Below are positions 36,029 to 47,550 of a stretch of 64,000 nucleotides of DNA, in pieces (the first letter of the stretch is position 1; the number at the start of each line of letters is the position of its first letter). The DNA comes from Calliopsis andreniformis (lineage: Eukaryota; Arthropoda; Insecta; Hymenoptera; Andrenidae). The position numbers and the translations under genes are program-made. Under the pieces are notes generated by a model that ran no database searches, was not told the DNA's origin, and saw only the letters and a program-made list of their open reading frames with translations. The stretch is from positions 11,386,501-11,450,500 of the forward strand of contig NC_135069.1 in the NCBI RefSeq assembly GCF_051401765.1, in the 5' to 3' direction.

Positions 36029-36379
36029 CAGGAAACACCAAGTAGTCATCACAAGGCTAAGAATTGGTCATACAAACTTCACGCATTCCTTCTTGCTCAA
36101 AAAAGAAGACCAACCACTGTGCACCATTTGCAACACCAAAATCTCGATGGAACATATCATCACTTCCTGCCAAAAATACCAACGTGAACGGAATCTGTAC
36201 CAAATCTGCGGAAATTTCAAAGAAGCGATCAAAAATGAAAAATCATGCTCCGATGTTATACATTTTTTGAAACATGTTAACTTACTAAACCAAATTTAAG
36301 CCAAAGCCATGTTTATCAACCGTGGTTGCTAATGACCCTTGAGGGTAGATGCAACATTAAAAATTAAATAAAAAAAAAA
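36029..36379 (+). mobile_element. 5'-truncated I/Jockey-group LINE with poly-A and exact 14-bp TSD
   Basis: A perfect direct repeat AGTAATAGAGGAGA (36015-36028 and 36380-36393) brackets the insert, the signature of target-primed reverse transcription. The insert holds an open ORF2 C-terminus, a ~70-bp 3' UTR (GTTGCTAATGACCCTTGAGG around 36326) and an A-run ending at about 36380. The tail form and zinc-knuckle place it with I/Jockey-group non-LTR elements (family knowledge). An identical duplication and an unbroken frame suggest a fairly recent insertion. It landed at the left terminus of another transposon (36387-37500). Confidence 0.85.
36030..36299 (+). pseudogene. LINE ORF2 C-terminal fragment
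   Basis: About 89 codons stay open to the stop at 36297-36299. The product contains TRLRIGHTNFTHSFLL, typical of the region at the end of the RNase H-type part of I/Jockey-group polyproteins, followed by a CCHC motif C-X2-C-X7-H-X4-C (starting CTIC, then H in MEHI and C in TSC). Endonuclease and reverse-transcriptase domains are absent through 5' truncation, so it cannot act on its own. The upstream part of the frame (35979-36029) is flanking DNA. Confidence 0.8.
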
Positions 36380-36386
36380 AGTAATA

Positions 36387-37500
36387 GAGGAGAGCGGGGA
36401 CAGAAGCAACATTCTATACATTTGGCCTGGTTGTCAGCTAGCTTTTGAAGATGTGAAAATAAAACGTATGGTTTATTAAAGTATAATATGTTTATTGGTT
36501 AGACATTTGATCTACGTTTTAGCTTCAGGTGATAAGAAGTCAAAGCCATGGCAGCTTTTTGCAATTGCAGTTCAATAACTGTAAAAAGCGACAATTTGCT
36601 TTTGTTCTGAAGAATGGTGATGAAAGTAACATACTATGAGGATAAAAGTAACAATAATTGTTTCGAAGACTAGGTAAAAATATTTCTTCCAATGCAATAA
36701 TAGAATATTTTGTTATAAAAAGGATAGGAACAAGCATAAATAAACATACTTTCGGTAACGATAAAGAGAAATATATTTTAAATAACGATAGATAAAAAGC
36801 ATAACTTCGTACATTTTTTTCGTATCGGATATTGGTTTAATGGGATCTTTTATTGTACTCCAAATTACAATTAAGACAGATATAATGAAGAATATTTACG
36901 GCGCAGTCGTCATGAGATCGACCCTTACAATTTAGAGGTTGGATCCACTTCTATTTCGAACAGCTTTCATTAAAGGGTTCCAAGCAAACCAGAAATATAC
37001 AGTCATTGCCATGTGAAGAATTTCTATTCTTTATGCTATTTTGTTTGCCTTATTTCTTCATTGTTTCTCAGTCAATATGTACATATTGAACTTTCATCTG
37101 GACAAAGGTAACGTTACTTTCACCCCCGTAACGACATGTTGCTTTTAACCCCAGCCGCGTTTTTCAGAATAAAAATATCATATATTATATATTATAAATT
37201 ACAAAAGACTTATTGAAAACAAATAGAAGAACATATAAAGACATTATTTAGTATTTATAATTTAACTATGTACATTAACAAAAGAACTAAAAGATTAGAA
37301 GCTTATCTGGATGATCTGAATACACAAATTCAGCTCGACAACTTGCAATGTGTGTTACTGCGCAACTCTGATTGATGGAATAAAAGAAACATTACTGTAC
37401 ACCTGTAACTGTGTAAAAGAAATTCTCTGGGAATATTTGTGGAAGGGGGGAAGAAGTTTGTTACTTCCACGACGTCTTTACTTTTGTCCTCACTCTCCCC
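36387..37500. mobile_element. Nonautonomous TIR transposon with repeated 15-bp motif
   Basis: Once the LINE is set aside, inverted ends remain: GAGGAGAGCGGGGACAGAAG on the left and, read inward from 37500, GGGGAGAGTGAGGACAAAAG. TA lies outside each end (36385-36386, 37501-37502). A degenerate 15-bp word (consensus GGGGAYAAAAGTAAC) recurs at 36396-36410, 36616-36630, 36638-36652 and 37098-37112 on plus, and at 37113-37127, 37138-37152 and 37477-37491 on minus. This plus-left, minus-right layout is what transposase-binding subterminal repeats would show. No transposase frame survives; short frames at 36540-36737 and 37350-37565 are not recognisable. The superfamily is not assigned. Confidence 0.6.
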
Positions 37501-37502
37501 TA

Positions 37503-39008
37503 TTTTCTCATAATGTGCTAAAAACTTGGTATCAGAAAATTTTACTGCATTTCAACCCTCTCTGAGATATGGTATTCCATATTTTCACATCTCCTGTCTG
37601 CCTTAACTAATTTTTTAAAAACTTAACAGCATTAATGTACCATACATAAAAATCACCATACAAAATTTAATGAAATTCCAATAATCTAGTTCAGCAATAT
37701 AAAGCAAAATAGACGCCGATTCGCACGCACACATGCATACAGAATTTTTTCTTCGGGCTTTTGGCTTTTGTTTGGACTCAGGGGACCTCGAAACATCGAG
37801 AAATTAAATAAAACTGGCGGCAGGAGGGGGGTCCACATTCGTTAGACAACAATATTTTCCCTGAGTTATATTGTAACAGTCGTGAAAGTAACTGGAATTT
37901 ACCCTTTTTGGTCTGAAGTTTATCATGTCGCTAGATTACTGGCATTGTTTTAATACCAAGACCCTTTGTCTCGTGTTTATAAACAGTGAAATAGGTAATA
38001 AAGTAATAGTAGTGATAAAAGAAGAGAAGTCTGATACCAAATCGGTGTTACAGATATTACAATGATGGAAGACAGTGAATGTAAAAAGGATTAAATTATT
38101 ATTTAATGCGCATTGAGGCTTATCAAAGTTATGGATGGAAAAAATTCTCTTGGCGACTACTTTTGTGCTTTTAATTCCATTGCATCAAGTTCTTGTAAAG
38201 AAATAAAAAAATCAGTTCGTTCATTTTTTATAATTACAATTTTACACTTCGATAATAAAATATAGTACTGTACTCGTTAATTCAATTGATATTTAATATA
38301 TGACAAAAAAAATATTTTAGAAATAGATTTCAATAGATAGTTTATCTTTTATATGGTACTCGTATAACGTTTCACAAAAATTTTGCAAAACTGTTGAGTT
38401 CCTTTATAATTAGTGAGCACTTTATAATTCCTATGTCCCCTTAGACAATTTACCAGTTAGCTCCATAAACGGCCCCAGAGCCTGCTCTCATCATCCACTC
38501 GTTTCCTGTCATTAGCGCTTTAAAGAAACCGCTAATTCACGGAAAATATTTTTGGGCGTTTTTATTCTAGACAAATCTATCTCTTCTAAACCACGTCTAA
38601 ATTAGGAGTAAATGATGCCCAACAATTTAAACGACGTAAATTTCAAATGTAATAACTTGGAGGTAAAATTTTACCAAAAGTATGTCACTAGAACAATTTG
38701 TTGGAAAAAATATTGTTTTCTAGTTTCAGTAATAGTTTTTTTGAAAGTATAAATTTCAAATGTCATTTATGCGTCTTTTTGTAAGTACATAGTTGAGAGA
38801 AAGCAAACTAGAGAAATTCAATTACAAAATTGCCAGAGAAGTTTTGTTTTTGATCAGTTATTTAACATTAAAACGTTTTCACAAAGCGTACAGTATATTT
38901 TAAAGAAAGATAATTTGAAAATAATATTTAATGCTATTTCTATTTCTTTTTCATTTTCCTACTTTATTGTTCCTTGTATATAATTTTACAACTATAGACA
39001 GGTTTATA
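37503..39008. other. AT-rich spacer
   Basis: No gene. At about 37745-37815 a distinct TTCGGGCTTTTGGC, then GGGGACCTCGAAACATCGAG segment looks like a fragment of some repeat, but I cannot name it or find a second copy here. Confidence 0.4.
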
Positions 39009-39806
39009 TATACAGGGTAGTTGGAAAATCGTAGTGCAACCAGCCAGGGGGTAATTCTACATAAAAAAATAAGGAAAAAATTTGGTATTCAATTTTTTCA
39101 TCCGAGGCTTTCTTTTCGGGAAAATCGAATTTGAAGTTTATTTTCTTCATTTTAGTTTAGTCAATGACAGATTGTTTCTGTACTAACATTATGTGTAGAC
39201 GGAAGATTTCTTGCACTATTGCTGGGTGTGTCATTTACACTCTGAAGATCACTATCTTCAATGCTGTTACACAATCGTCGACTTCGACTACGATTTTCAT
39301 GATACGATACAAATGAGCCAGTCTCAGCTGCCGTTTGCTCTCAGTATGACTCTCCTATTCGGATGTCAGTGATTAGAACATTTTTCTGCGCAATATCTAC
39401 TTGCAGTAGAAGCGTTACCTCCACAAATTCCCAAAGCAAGTAACGTGTCAATATACTCTCGATTAGAATACCCTGCCGTAACTTAATAATTTGCAACCAA
39501 CAAAACGAAATGAACTGTTGTGCAGTCTGATAAACTACGACTTCTTTCAGACATCGAACCATTTGAGTATTTCTTACAATATCCTATCATTGTCAAAGTT
39601 TATAAACGCTAGCACAGGCACAGACAACTGATGATAGAATACACGATAAGTAAGTCGCATTACGTAGTTGAGCAAACTTCACATATGATTTTTTCGAAAA
39701 CGAAGCCTCGGATGAAAAAATTGTAAACCACATTTTTTCCTTATTTTTTTACGTAGCATTTTTCCTCTGACCGATTGTATTACGATTTTCCATCCATTTT
39801 GGATAT
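39009..39806 (-). mobile_element. TIR transposon (~800 bp) with DUF4817-type remnant
   Basis: Arms of about 115 bp are inverted copies (roughly 39009-39127 and 39690-39806). They share TGGAAAATCGTA near the tips, then ATAAGGAAAAAAT and TTTTTTCATCCGAGGCTT. The left tip is TACAGGGTAGTTGG, a TA-flanked class known from insect Tc1/mariner-related elements that encode an N-terminal DUF4817 helix-turn-helix (family knowledge). Between the arms the minus strand keeps a broken coding remnant. The catalytic part appears deleted, making this copy nonautonomous. Confidence 0.75.
39161..39482 (-). pseudogene. Broken DUF4817 helix-turn-helix of a transposon
   Basis: From 39482 downward one frame reads YSNREYIDTLLALG, then ICGGNASTASRYCAEK, a stop, and HPNRRVILRA. 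This resembles the insect DUF4817 pattern (…LGECGGNA…AERFPNRRHP…). After about 39326 the similarity shifts frame to ETGSFVSYHENRSRSRR and continues polar to a stop at 39161-39163. So there is at least one in-frame stop and one frameshift, and no DDE catalytic region follows. The 73-residue open frame at 39341-39562 is a shadow in another frame. Confidence 0.6.
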
Positions 39807-40480
39807 ACAATATAGATATTTAAATTACTATAGTTCTTCTTCATTTGAATACCAACTGTTATAGTATATATAGACATATTTATCATGGCAATTCTTAATA
39901 TAAGAAACTAAGAGACACTGTGCAAATCGTTCATTCAAATATAATTACTGAATTGAAAGCACTGTTTCTACACTCATAATTACAGAATTATGATAACATA
40001 CATAATTTAATTTTTCTAATGGTATTAATACGAAACATTCATATTTATGTTAGTACCTAATATAAATTCTCACATTTTCAATAAAAAAAAAAGTATGAAA
40101 AAATGATAAATGATTATCATTATTTTTTTTATTTTCTAGCACATTTTACAGTACAAAAAGTATTTTAATCCAAAATAAAAAATTGCTTAATGTAGAGCTA
40201 ATACCAAGCACAAGAACCTTCATCACCAAATGATTTTGGTTATGGTAGCTGTCTGTTATGAGGGCTCCACCTCCATTTTTTGCGTGTTCCGTGTTTTGCA
40301 AATAACTCGAAAATTAAAGCGGTCCGCAAATTTTTTCAAAAGAAAAAGTTATTAAATATAACGCCCTTTATAACATATTTGAAAATCATCAAAATCAGAG
40401 GTAGAGCCCTTACAACAGATAATTACCCTAATTATTACACACCTCTAATTTTATTACCTAGACACTCGAGGAAACGAAAT
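39807..40480. other. AT-rich spacer
   Basis: Contains A-runs (about 40082-40092) and AT-rich words only. A short plus frame at 40280-40495 is unrecognised. Confidence 0.5.
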
Positions 40481-41280
40481 CCACGATCCAGATAGGTATC
40501 TGAAATTTCTCACATTCTAAAACTCCGCGAACCCTGGCAACCCTGGGAGGGCTAAATCCTCCAAAGCGTCGATCGTGACAAAGTAAAAACTCGGCACAGG
40601 CGAACGACCGACGTGACACGGAAAAGATTGAAGGATACGACACAGGGAGGCTGTGTTGCAACAAGGTGCTCTCTCGGCGGCAGTTAGCCTCGGCGTTAGA
40701 AAAGCAACTAATTAATTAGTTTGCGTGGCGTGACGTTATCGCGCGTAGCGTGTATCGCGTCGGCGGCAGCGGCATCGGTTCGGAGGTGGTAGCGAAACGC
40801 GAGTGGGATAGAAACGGTGGCAGTGGTGGTGGCGGTGGTGATGAGTGGCGGCGAGTGGCGGCGGAGGAGAAGTTAGCGGTGGAATAAGTGAGGAGATGAA
40901 GGCTGCCGGAGTGCGCGACGTTGCCATACCTCGTGTACGCACCGAATATTTCACGCTAGCCATCGGTGAGACGCGCTTTCTGGTCCCCCTACTCGACTTA
41001 CCAGTCAATTCAAAAACATCCGTGCCTTCTGTTATTTGCATTCCCCTAGCTGGCTATCCACGCCGCGTACGTGTCATTGTCTCTCGGTCCCTTCGTCTTC
41101 GCCTTTCTTCCTTGCTCTGTCCGACGCCCTTGCTCCATCCTTGCTCTCCGTTCTTGATCTTCGGCGTCTCGATCTCGGGACCAGGGAAACCGCGCTGCCT
41201 CTCGTCGAGATTCAACTCTGAATCATTTGGTCCTCTTGTTGCATAGAGAGTATTAAATCTCCATCGTTTTGCCTAGAGTT
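40481..41280 (+). promoter_or_regulatory. CpG-rich island, candidate promoter with first exon
   Basis: The block is strongly CpG- and GGC/GGT-rich, with a GCAGTTAG initiator-like site near 40680 and TGACGTTA near 40731, followed by repeated GGTGGC words as in many insect 5' leaders. It is open on both strands (plus 40845-41246, minus 40736-41041), so frame length is not evidence of coding. A plus-strand first exon ending at 40965 is possible and listed separately. Confidence 0.35.
40896..40965 (+). CDS. Possible short first coding exon (very tentative)
   Basis: The first in-frame ATG (40896) after an upstream stop opens a frame MKAAGVRDVAIPRVRTEYF… that meets CATCG/GTGAGA at 40965|40966, a fair donor. 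The peptide matches no family I know. The open frame continues well past the donor, so the site may be chance. An acceptor exon downstream was not found. Equally likely is wholly untranslated or noncoding sequence. Confidence 0.15.
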
Positions 41281-42095
41281 TAGGAAAGGCATTGATGATA
41301 ACTGAAGCTGGAGGTTTGGCAGCTCAGTTCGTTAGTGCCATCAGCGAGGGAGAAGTGTATAGGGAAATTTTTTAGCGCAAGCAGTGAAGGTGATAAATCA
41401 ATAATCCTCCGATGCGTATTCCCTACTGTCATTCGTAAAAAACAGAGGCGATACAGGGTTTTGATTTCCATTTGATTACACCCGACCGTTTGATTCAGCA
41501 CAGGTTGTCGTGTTCTTGAATCGAGTGCTGTTTCAATTAAGTATATTCACATGGATATTTGCGAACAGATAAGCGAATCGATGCCGGGCACCAACGCCAC
41601 TATCGTTTCGCATCAATTGCGCTTCCTGGGCTCCCAGTCGTCCAACGTCGAAACAGCCCAATTAGTCGTCGAACGAAGTTGTTACGTCATTATCGCGAAA
41701 GCATCAAGTAGTCATTTACAACCGTTCAGCCGGTACATCGTCGCCACAGGCTGACGCGAATCCTCTTCAAATTCTCTTCATCGAGTTGGATGCATAGAAA
41801 GGATAAGGAGGCATGTTCGAACGCGAAGTCGATGCACCTTGGGAGTCCAATGGTTGCGTTTTCCCTGTACTGAGAGCCCAGAATTATAGCAATTTATGGA
41901 CATTCGTTCTATTCTTCGAAGATACTTCTTTCGATCAGGGCAGCTGTGATGAACATCACACCTTAAGCGACTTTGACATCTTTTGGGAATCACCTGGCTA
42001 TCTTCGATTCTTCTCCTACTTTACATGCCATTAGGAAGAAGAAACAATCTATTAGTTGGACTATCGCTACATCTGAACGATTAAGGTTCTTATTA
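41281..42095. other. GC-moderate island, no gene
   Basis: Short frames on both strands (plus 41551-41754, plus 41813-42034, minus 41280-41501, minus 41778-41993) have no recognisable domain. Confidence 0.35.
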
Positions 42096-42201
42096 CAGTG
42101 GATGTGTTTTCTAGCGAACTAATGTCTGATGGCTATGTCTGAACTTGTCTCGCTCGTGTGATGAATAGTTCGTACGTATTCATCAGAAAACGCATCCACT
42201 G
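42096..42201. mobile_element. 106-bp Tc1-type MITE
   Basis: TA-flanked inverted ends CAGTGGATGTGTTTTCT (42096-42112) and, read inward, CAGTGGATGCGTTTTCT (42185-42201) match at 16 of 17 positions. TA dinucleotides sit at 42094-42095 and 42202-42203. The interior is unique and noncoding. The CAGTGG start is typical of Tc1/mariner relatives. Confidence 0.65.
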
Positions 42202-43572
42202 TAAATGCAGCTCAAGAGATATTCAAACGATAGGAATGGGGTAACAGGTGAAGGTAGGACTGATAGGGGCACAGGAGATACCAGTGCAAAGACGATACAC
42301 ACGCATTTCCCTTACTGATCGAATTAGTCACACTATTTCTACAGCTTGGAGTTCCAATGAAAACTAAGCTATGCTAAACCAAGTTTAAAAATATATGCTA
42401 CAATACATGGTGAACCTGCAGATCAGTCATATCATCACCGATTTCGATGCTCTTAAAATATATTGACTACATATATGGAACCGTTTGCACCAAAAGCTGA
42501 GCTGAGCAGTGCTATGTTTTTTGGAAGTTAAGTTATTAGTTTGACGTAACACAAGATTACCTTGTGGGTGATTTTTCGGAAACAGGCAAAGCATAATTTT
42601 AGTACAGCACACAGCTGAGGCACAATTAGCCTAGCTTTTGGTGGGAACGGGTCCATACAGTGCATTGTATAGAAGCAAATATTTTTAAACTTATTGCTAG
42701 CACAGCATAGCTTAGCTTAGCTTAGCCATGTGCGGCTGACATCTCCTGTGCTATCAACAGTAGCTCTTGATGATCTCCATGGCAGATGTATCTAAGTCTG
42801 CTAATTTGTCTGATCAACAGTGTTCCGAATTACAGATCTCCAGACACAAAATTCTTTCCTCTCTCGCCTGAGGTTTTATAGATTCGAATCAGAGTTCGAC
42901 TTCGCCTGCCAATCGTATAGACAGGTGTAGGGCGACAGCTGAAGGATCCGTCGCTTCGAGGGCGGATTTGGACAGTCGATTGGACGACTTGCGTGACGCA
43001 TTTGGTCGCTTCATTATACGGCAGCGCATTATTTAGAGAGCGAAAGCGTATTTCAACGTATAGTAGGACTCTGGCGGGGAGAAATTAATTAACACTTTGC
43101 CAGGCAGGGACTCAACGATGAACCTTCCTCCCAAGCCTAGCAGACTTTTCAGGGCACCTCGTCTGCAGTGAAACTATTACGTAGCGAGGCTTTGAACTCT
43201 TGTGTGTGACTCCGCTGCATAGCTGTTGCCTTTTTTAGGCTGATTTTGGAAGAATCGACAAGAAGCCAATAATAGAGACTCTATACACGTACAAAGTCAC
43301 ATGCATCAAGCGTACATTGCATATCGTCTCGGCTGATATTAAAAGTGCCCAGCTGCCGTCGAAACCTCTTCGTTCACGTTCAAAAACGTTGACGCAAGAA
43401 GCCGACATTTCCAGACTGTAGCAATACCGCTTTGACGTGCAAATTCGCCACTGGCGAACGAAATTTTAACTGCACAATTATTTGAACTTGACACTCCACT
43501 GTTCGGCGACAAATTTTTGGCATTAATCTTTGGTTGATTCAACTTTTAATATGGGTAACGTTTATACAATAT
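42202..43572. other. Mixed spacer with CTTAG repeat
   Basis: No gene. A short tandem of about four TAGCT units lies near 42709-42727. It is not the TTAGG insect telomere repeat. GC-richer sequence at 42840-43500 has one short minus frame (43339-43542) of no known family. Confidence 0.4.
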
Positions 43573-43610
43573 GTTAGGTTGGTTATTAATAATTTGGTAA
43601 GTAAAAGGAT
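43573..43610 (+). mobile_element. Possible mariner-type terminal repeat (solo end)
   Basis: TTAGGTTGGTTATTAATAATT resembles the TTAGGTTGGC/T termini of mariner elements, and it shares TAGGTTGGT-ATT-ATAATT with a second site at 62166. No inverted partner (ACCAACCTAA) was found downstream. It could be a relic of an internally deleted copy or chance. Confidence 0.3.
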
Positions 43611-43867
43611 AAAGTCGATTTTGATGTCAGATGAAATTAATAGTATAAAAAGTATTTCAATTTGAATATAGTGATAGGAATTGTATAATTTATTTTGCAA
43701 AGAAAACCCAATTATTCCAACTGGCAACGAAAGGAAAAAAGTACTTAAAATAACATCGAGTTTAGGATTTCTTTTTTGTTGAAACATTACAAAAGAAGTG
43801 TTTTAAAGGAAAATAATGTTATATATCCACGCATAGGTATGTAGTAAGAAAAATTGGCTCCAACATA

Positions 43868-44584
43868 CAGTTGAACTTCAATAACTCAATTCTGAAATTG
43901 TAAATCTAAATGTAAATGTAAATCGAAAATCTATCTAAGGCTACAATTTTGTTCATTCGTAACCCTTCCGCAGTAGAAGCCTCTATAAGTAGAAATATAA
44001 ACTCTAATTTAACTCAAATTATTTGCTATATGTTGAACTACGCTACTTGACCTCTGCGCCTGGAATTCGGAGTAACCCAAATTCTGGAAGTCGCAAGCCA
44101 AATTTTTGTCACCGCTGCATCTACAACTCGAAATAATTAATGTATCACAACCTGTTAGTAACAGTTCATTCAATAGTGTCTTCCTCTATAATTGTTTCGA
44201 ATTTTGAGAAACAAAAATTAACCTATCGTACACCTACCTCTTGACCCTAGAACACTTAACATTCTACAAACATTCGTCGAGAGATATAAGAATATTCAGG
44301 AAATCGTATTTTCTGCTTCGATCATAGTTGAAAATGTTATTGAAAAGAATGTGTTAACACAGCAACACGAAATAAAACTACATGTCTTTTAAATAATAAC
44401 GATCCGTGTTTGGATTCGTTTGAACCCTTACAATCGGAAAAATATTAATCTTTGTTCAAAGCCTCTGTATGTCAAACTTTCATTTATTAAAATACTCCTA
44501 CTGAAAAACTTTGGTAAGATGAAACATCCACAAGTCAAAGATGTTAGCTATTCCCTCGAAATTCGAGTTACCAAGGTTTGACTG
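43868..44584. mobile_element. pogo/Tigger-like nonautonomous element (717 bp)
   Basis: TA-flanked ends (TA at 43866-43867 and 44585-44586) are inverted copies: CAGTTGAACTTCAATAACTC on the left and CAGTCAAACCTTGGTAACTC inward on the right, a form characteristic of pogo/Tigger transposons (family knowledge). An internal CAGTAGAAGCCTCTATAAG near 43972 looks like a further, nested end of the same class. No transposase frame is present. Confidence 0.45.
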
Positions 44585-44586
44585 TA

Positions 44587-45620
44587 CCACATAATTAGCT
44601 GATCAGTTCCAATCAGTCCCCCTTTCTAATTTCTGTATCTCCTTGGACCCTGCACGCCTCGTTTGTTATTCCCACTCGTTCAATCCGATAACTAAAATCG
44701 AAGCAATTACGCAAACTACAATCTGGCTCATTGGCAGTACGCATACTCCCATTTAGATTAAGGCGTTGTCTCATTTTACGGTTCCGTAATGCCTGACGCG
44801 TCAGCAACCAATTGTTCAATTATTTCGGTTGCTTCGATAGCCGTTTTAAGGCAGCTTCTAATTTATATATCGCGCGAGAAAACTGTGTATATTGCGATTA
44901 TCCAGAGCCTTGATGACCGTCGTAAACAGCAGGATTGCAATAATCCTTGTCCCACGTGGGTTTCCCGTACGAGGGAAGCACAATGACGCGTTTATGCCCG
45001 AACCACGAGACGGCTTCGAAGATTGTCCACTTGACGGTCGTTGGACAGCACTCGGAACACGCGGTACTTAGGCGGGGAAGTAAGAGGGACGAGTGCAGAA
45101 GGGACTATAAAAAGGAAGAAAATCTGGTAGCTTCTGTCAGCGAAGGAGGGACGGCGGTGTCTCCACGAGCACGTATAGCAGTGTCGCGCATTTAGATAAT
45201 GCGTATCTTCCCTCTCCGTCATACGTCGGTCCTCGCCGTTATTCTTCTTTCCATCGTTCCGTCTCTGTTCACACTTCACCATCGGCCGTCCATAAAAGCT
45301 CGAGGCATGAATCCTTTTATCCTCTTGTAACTTTGGTGCCTTCGCACTTTTCGTTATGCAGCCTGTCGCGGGGAACCGTGTGATGCCATAACGCTGCGCC
45401 ATTAACAGACGTAATTGCGCCGAAACACCGGAATAAAATGCAGCTGTGCGCGCACGACCACCGTACGTGTCAAGATGTCATTCGGATGTGCGCTTTGACT
45501 ATTCGCGACGAAAATAGCTACTCGCTACTTACCGATGCCTCATCAATATGTAGCTCCGCTGTCACGACTGTCTAGTTCGCTCGGAGAGGTTTGCTTAATT
45601 ATTGGGCCTTTTAGCGAATT
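44587..45620. other. GC-richer island with overlapping frames
   Basis: Plus 44789-44986 and 44947-45195, and minus 44992-45402 (136 residues), overlap; none is recognisable. On the minus strand, GGCATCG/GTAAGTAGCG near 45533 is a good donor match, so a minus-strand noncoding exon is possible. Confidence 0.35.
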
Positions 45621-47550
45621 GTAATGGACACAAGAAAGAACTTATACCAACTTTTGGGTTTTCTAAAGAGGTTTATTCACAACGTACTGTTCTTAAATGT
45701 AGACTGTTCGACTTCTTGACAGAATCTCTCACTAAAGTAAGAATGTTTAGGCTATTTAAGGGTTGTGAATAGGACAGTGGTAGGGATAGGGAACGTATTT
45801 ACCAGATAATCTAAGGTTTAGCGATGACGCTTAGTTCATAGGGCGCGGATGACGCATTTCTTAAGATTAGGGTGACTTGATTCTCGAAAACAAGTATGAC
45901 TATGAGTACATATTTGTAGAAAGTATAGATAGGATAGAGATAGTCATAGGCGGGCACATTACAGAATCTTGGAATGCTACTTTGGTTTCTTCTTGTAAAA
46001 ATGCTGTGATTGCGAAAATTTTCTTGCAAATGTTGTACAGTCGAACGTTAGCGACTGGTTGGTGTTTTTTGCTTAACAAGTATTTGTACTTGAGGTTGCA
46101 AGGCTATGTTTAGTTCGTGAAATTTACTTAACAAGCATTGCATATTCTTGTGTTCGACATGTAAACTACCTAAAAAGAAAACTGTTGTAGCGCTGGTAGT
46201 AGATATGCAGATTTCCCTTAAGAACGTGATAACCTTAAAAACTACCTACTTCATGCTTCTGCATGTCTATGCAGTTTTACAAATGGAATTGGATCGATGC
46301 ATTCGGCCACTTCACATGCAACGCATTTAGGAGTGTATAGATGGGTACTTGTTCGTAGAACATCTCGAACGTTTTGCAGGTGCACTTACAGTTATTTTAA
46401 TTAATTAAAAATTCACTGTATTCTCTTATTGAAAATATTTTGGGAGTTATACATCATCGAACGTTTCCTGCAAAACGAATAACTCAAAGTTTAGTTTAAT
46501 TAGTTTTAGTTTTTATAAATGCAACTGGCACTCATTTTAAAATTCATATACCTACATGTAGGAATATTATTGAATGAAGTGTCTGTCGTTAGGAACCTGA
46601 CAATAAAGATTAAATATTAGTTATGAGTTACAGACCTAAAATATTATAAATATTCCTGTCTGAGTAAAATTGCGGCATCAATTGCCAGATATATTCCTAG
46701 AAATTGATCCTTTTTGCAGATTTATTATAAACAATCATGGATGATCGGTTAAGATAATCAACTAGCTGGGCATATTGCAAATAAGTAAACTTTATAAATT
46801 TAGTATAAAAGAATTGTATTTTTCACCCATGTTCTGATGTAGCAAAACTACATAAATAGTGTCATACAAATTTTTTTAGATTTCCTTGGTTATTACTTAG
46901 CACTTAAGAACAAGAAGCAGTATCATAAAATCATAATGCCATGAGTATTTGTACTTTCTTACTTACACTCTGTGCGCAAATGCAACAAACACCGTGGTGT
47001 AGCCTTCAAATCTGCATAATTTTATAATGCCTTTAATCACAAGAGAATACCCACTTACATAGTTATATAATATGTGAACCTATAAATGAAACATTCATTC
47101 AGTAAAGAATGTATAATTCATACTAAATATGGCAATACGTAACATACCAGTGAATAATATTACTTAGGTATAATCTTGATTATTATGAATCCGATAAATT
47201 CTTAATAAATAGTTAATGAGACAAAAACATAAGATCTTTCACTATTTGTTATTAGACGTTCAATCTGTTTATTTAAAATTTATTCAAAGTTTTATTCAAT
47301 TATTCAATTATTGTCACTGACATATTAAATATAAAATAACTAAGCGATCCTTTGTTAGTATCTTCCATAATGTTTCAGTTATCTGAAAAATTGTGTTCTG
47401 TTATATTAGTAGTTTAAATACTATAAATTTATTATTAAGCAAGTATCTTTGAAAAATTAATGACCAACTGGAGTGATATTTTTTTTCAGCTTTCGCTGTC
47501 TATTTGTTAATATAACTAAAATAAATAAAGGGTGCCAGTAATTGGGTCAG
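45621..47550. other. AT-rich spacer
   Basis: No supported gene. Short frames at 45811-46330 show no recognisable domain. Confidence 0.45.

Noticed and set aside
39341..39562. 73-residue minus frame inside the TIR element
   Set aside because: It is a shadow frame. The DUF4817-like signal is in another frame at 39327-39482 and then shifts.
42705..42730. TAGCT/CTTAG tandem as telomere-like repeat
   Set aside because: The unit is not TTAGG and only about four copies occur.
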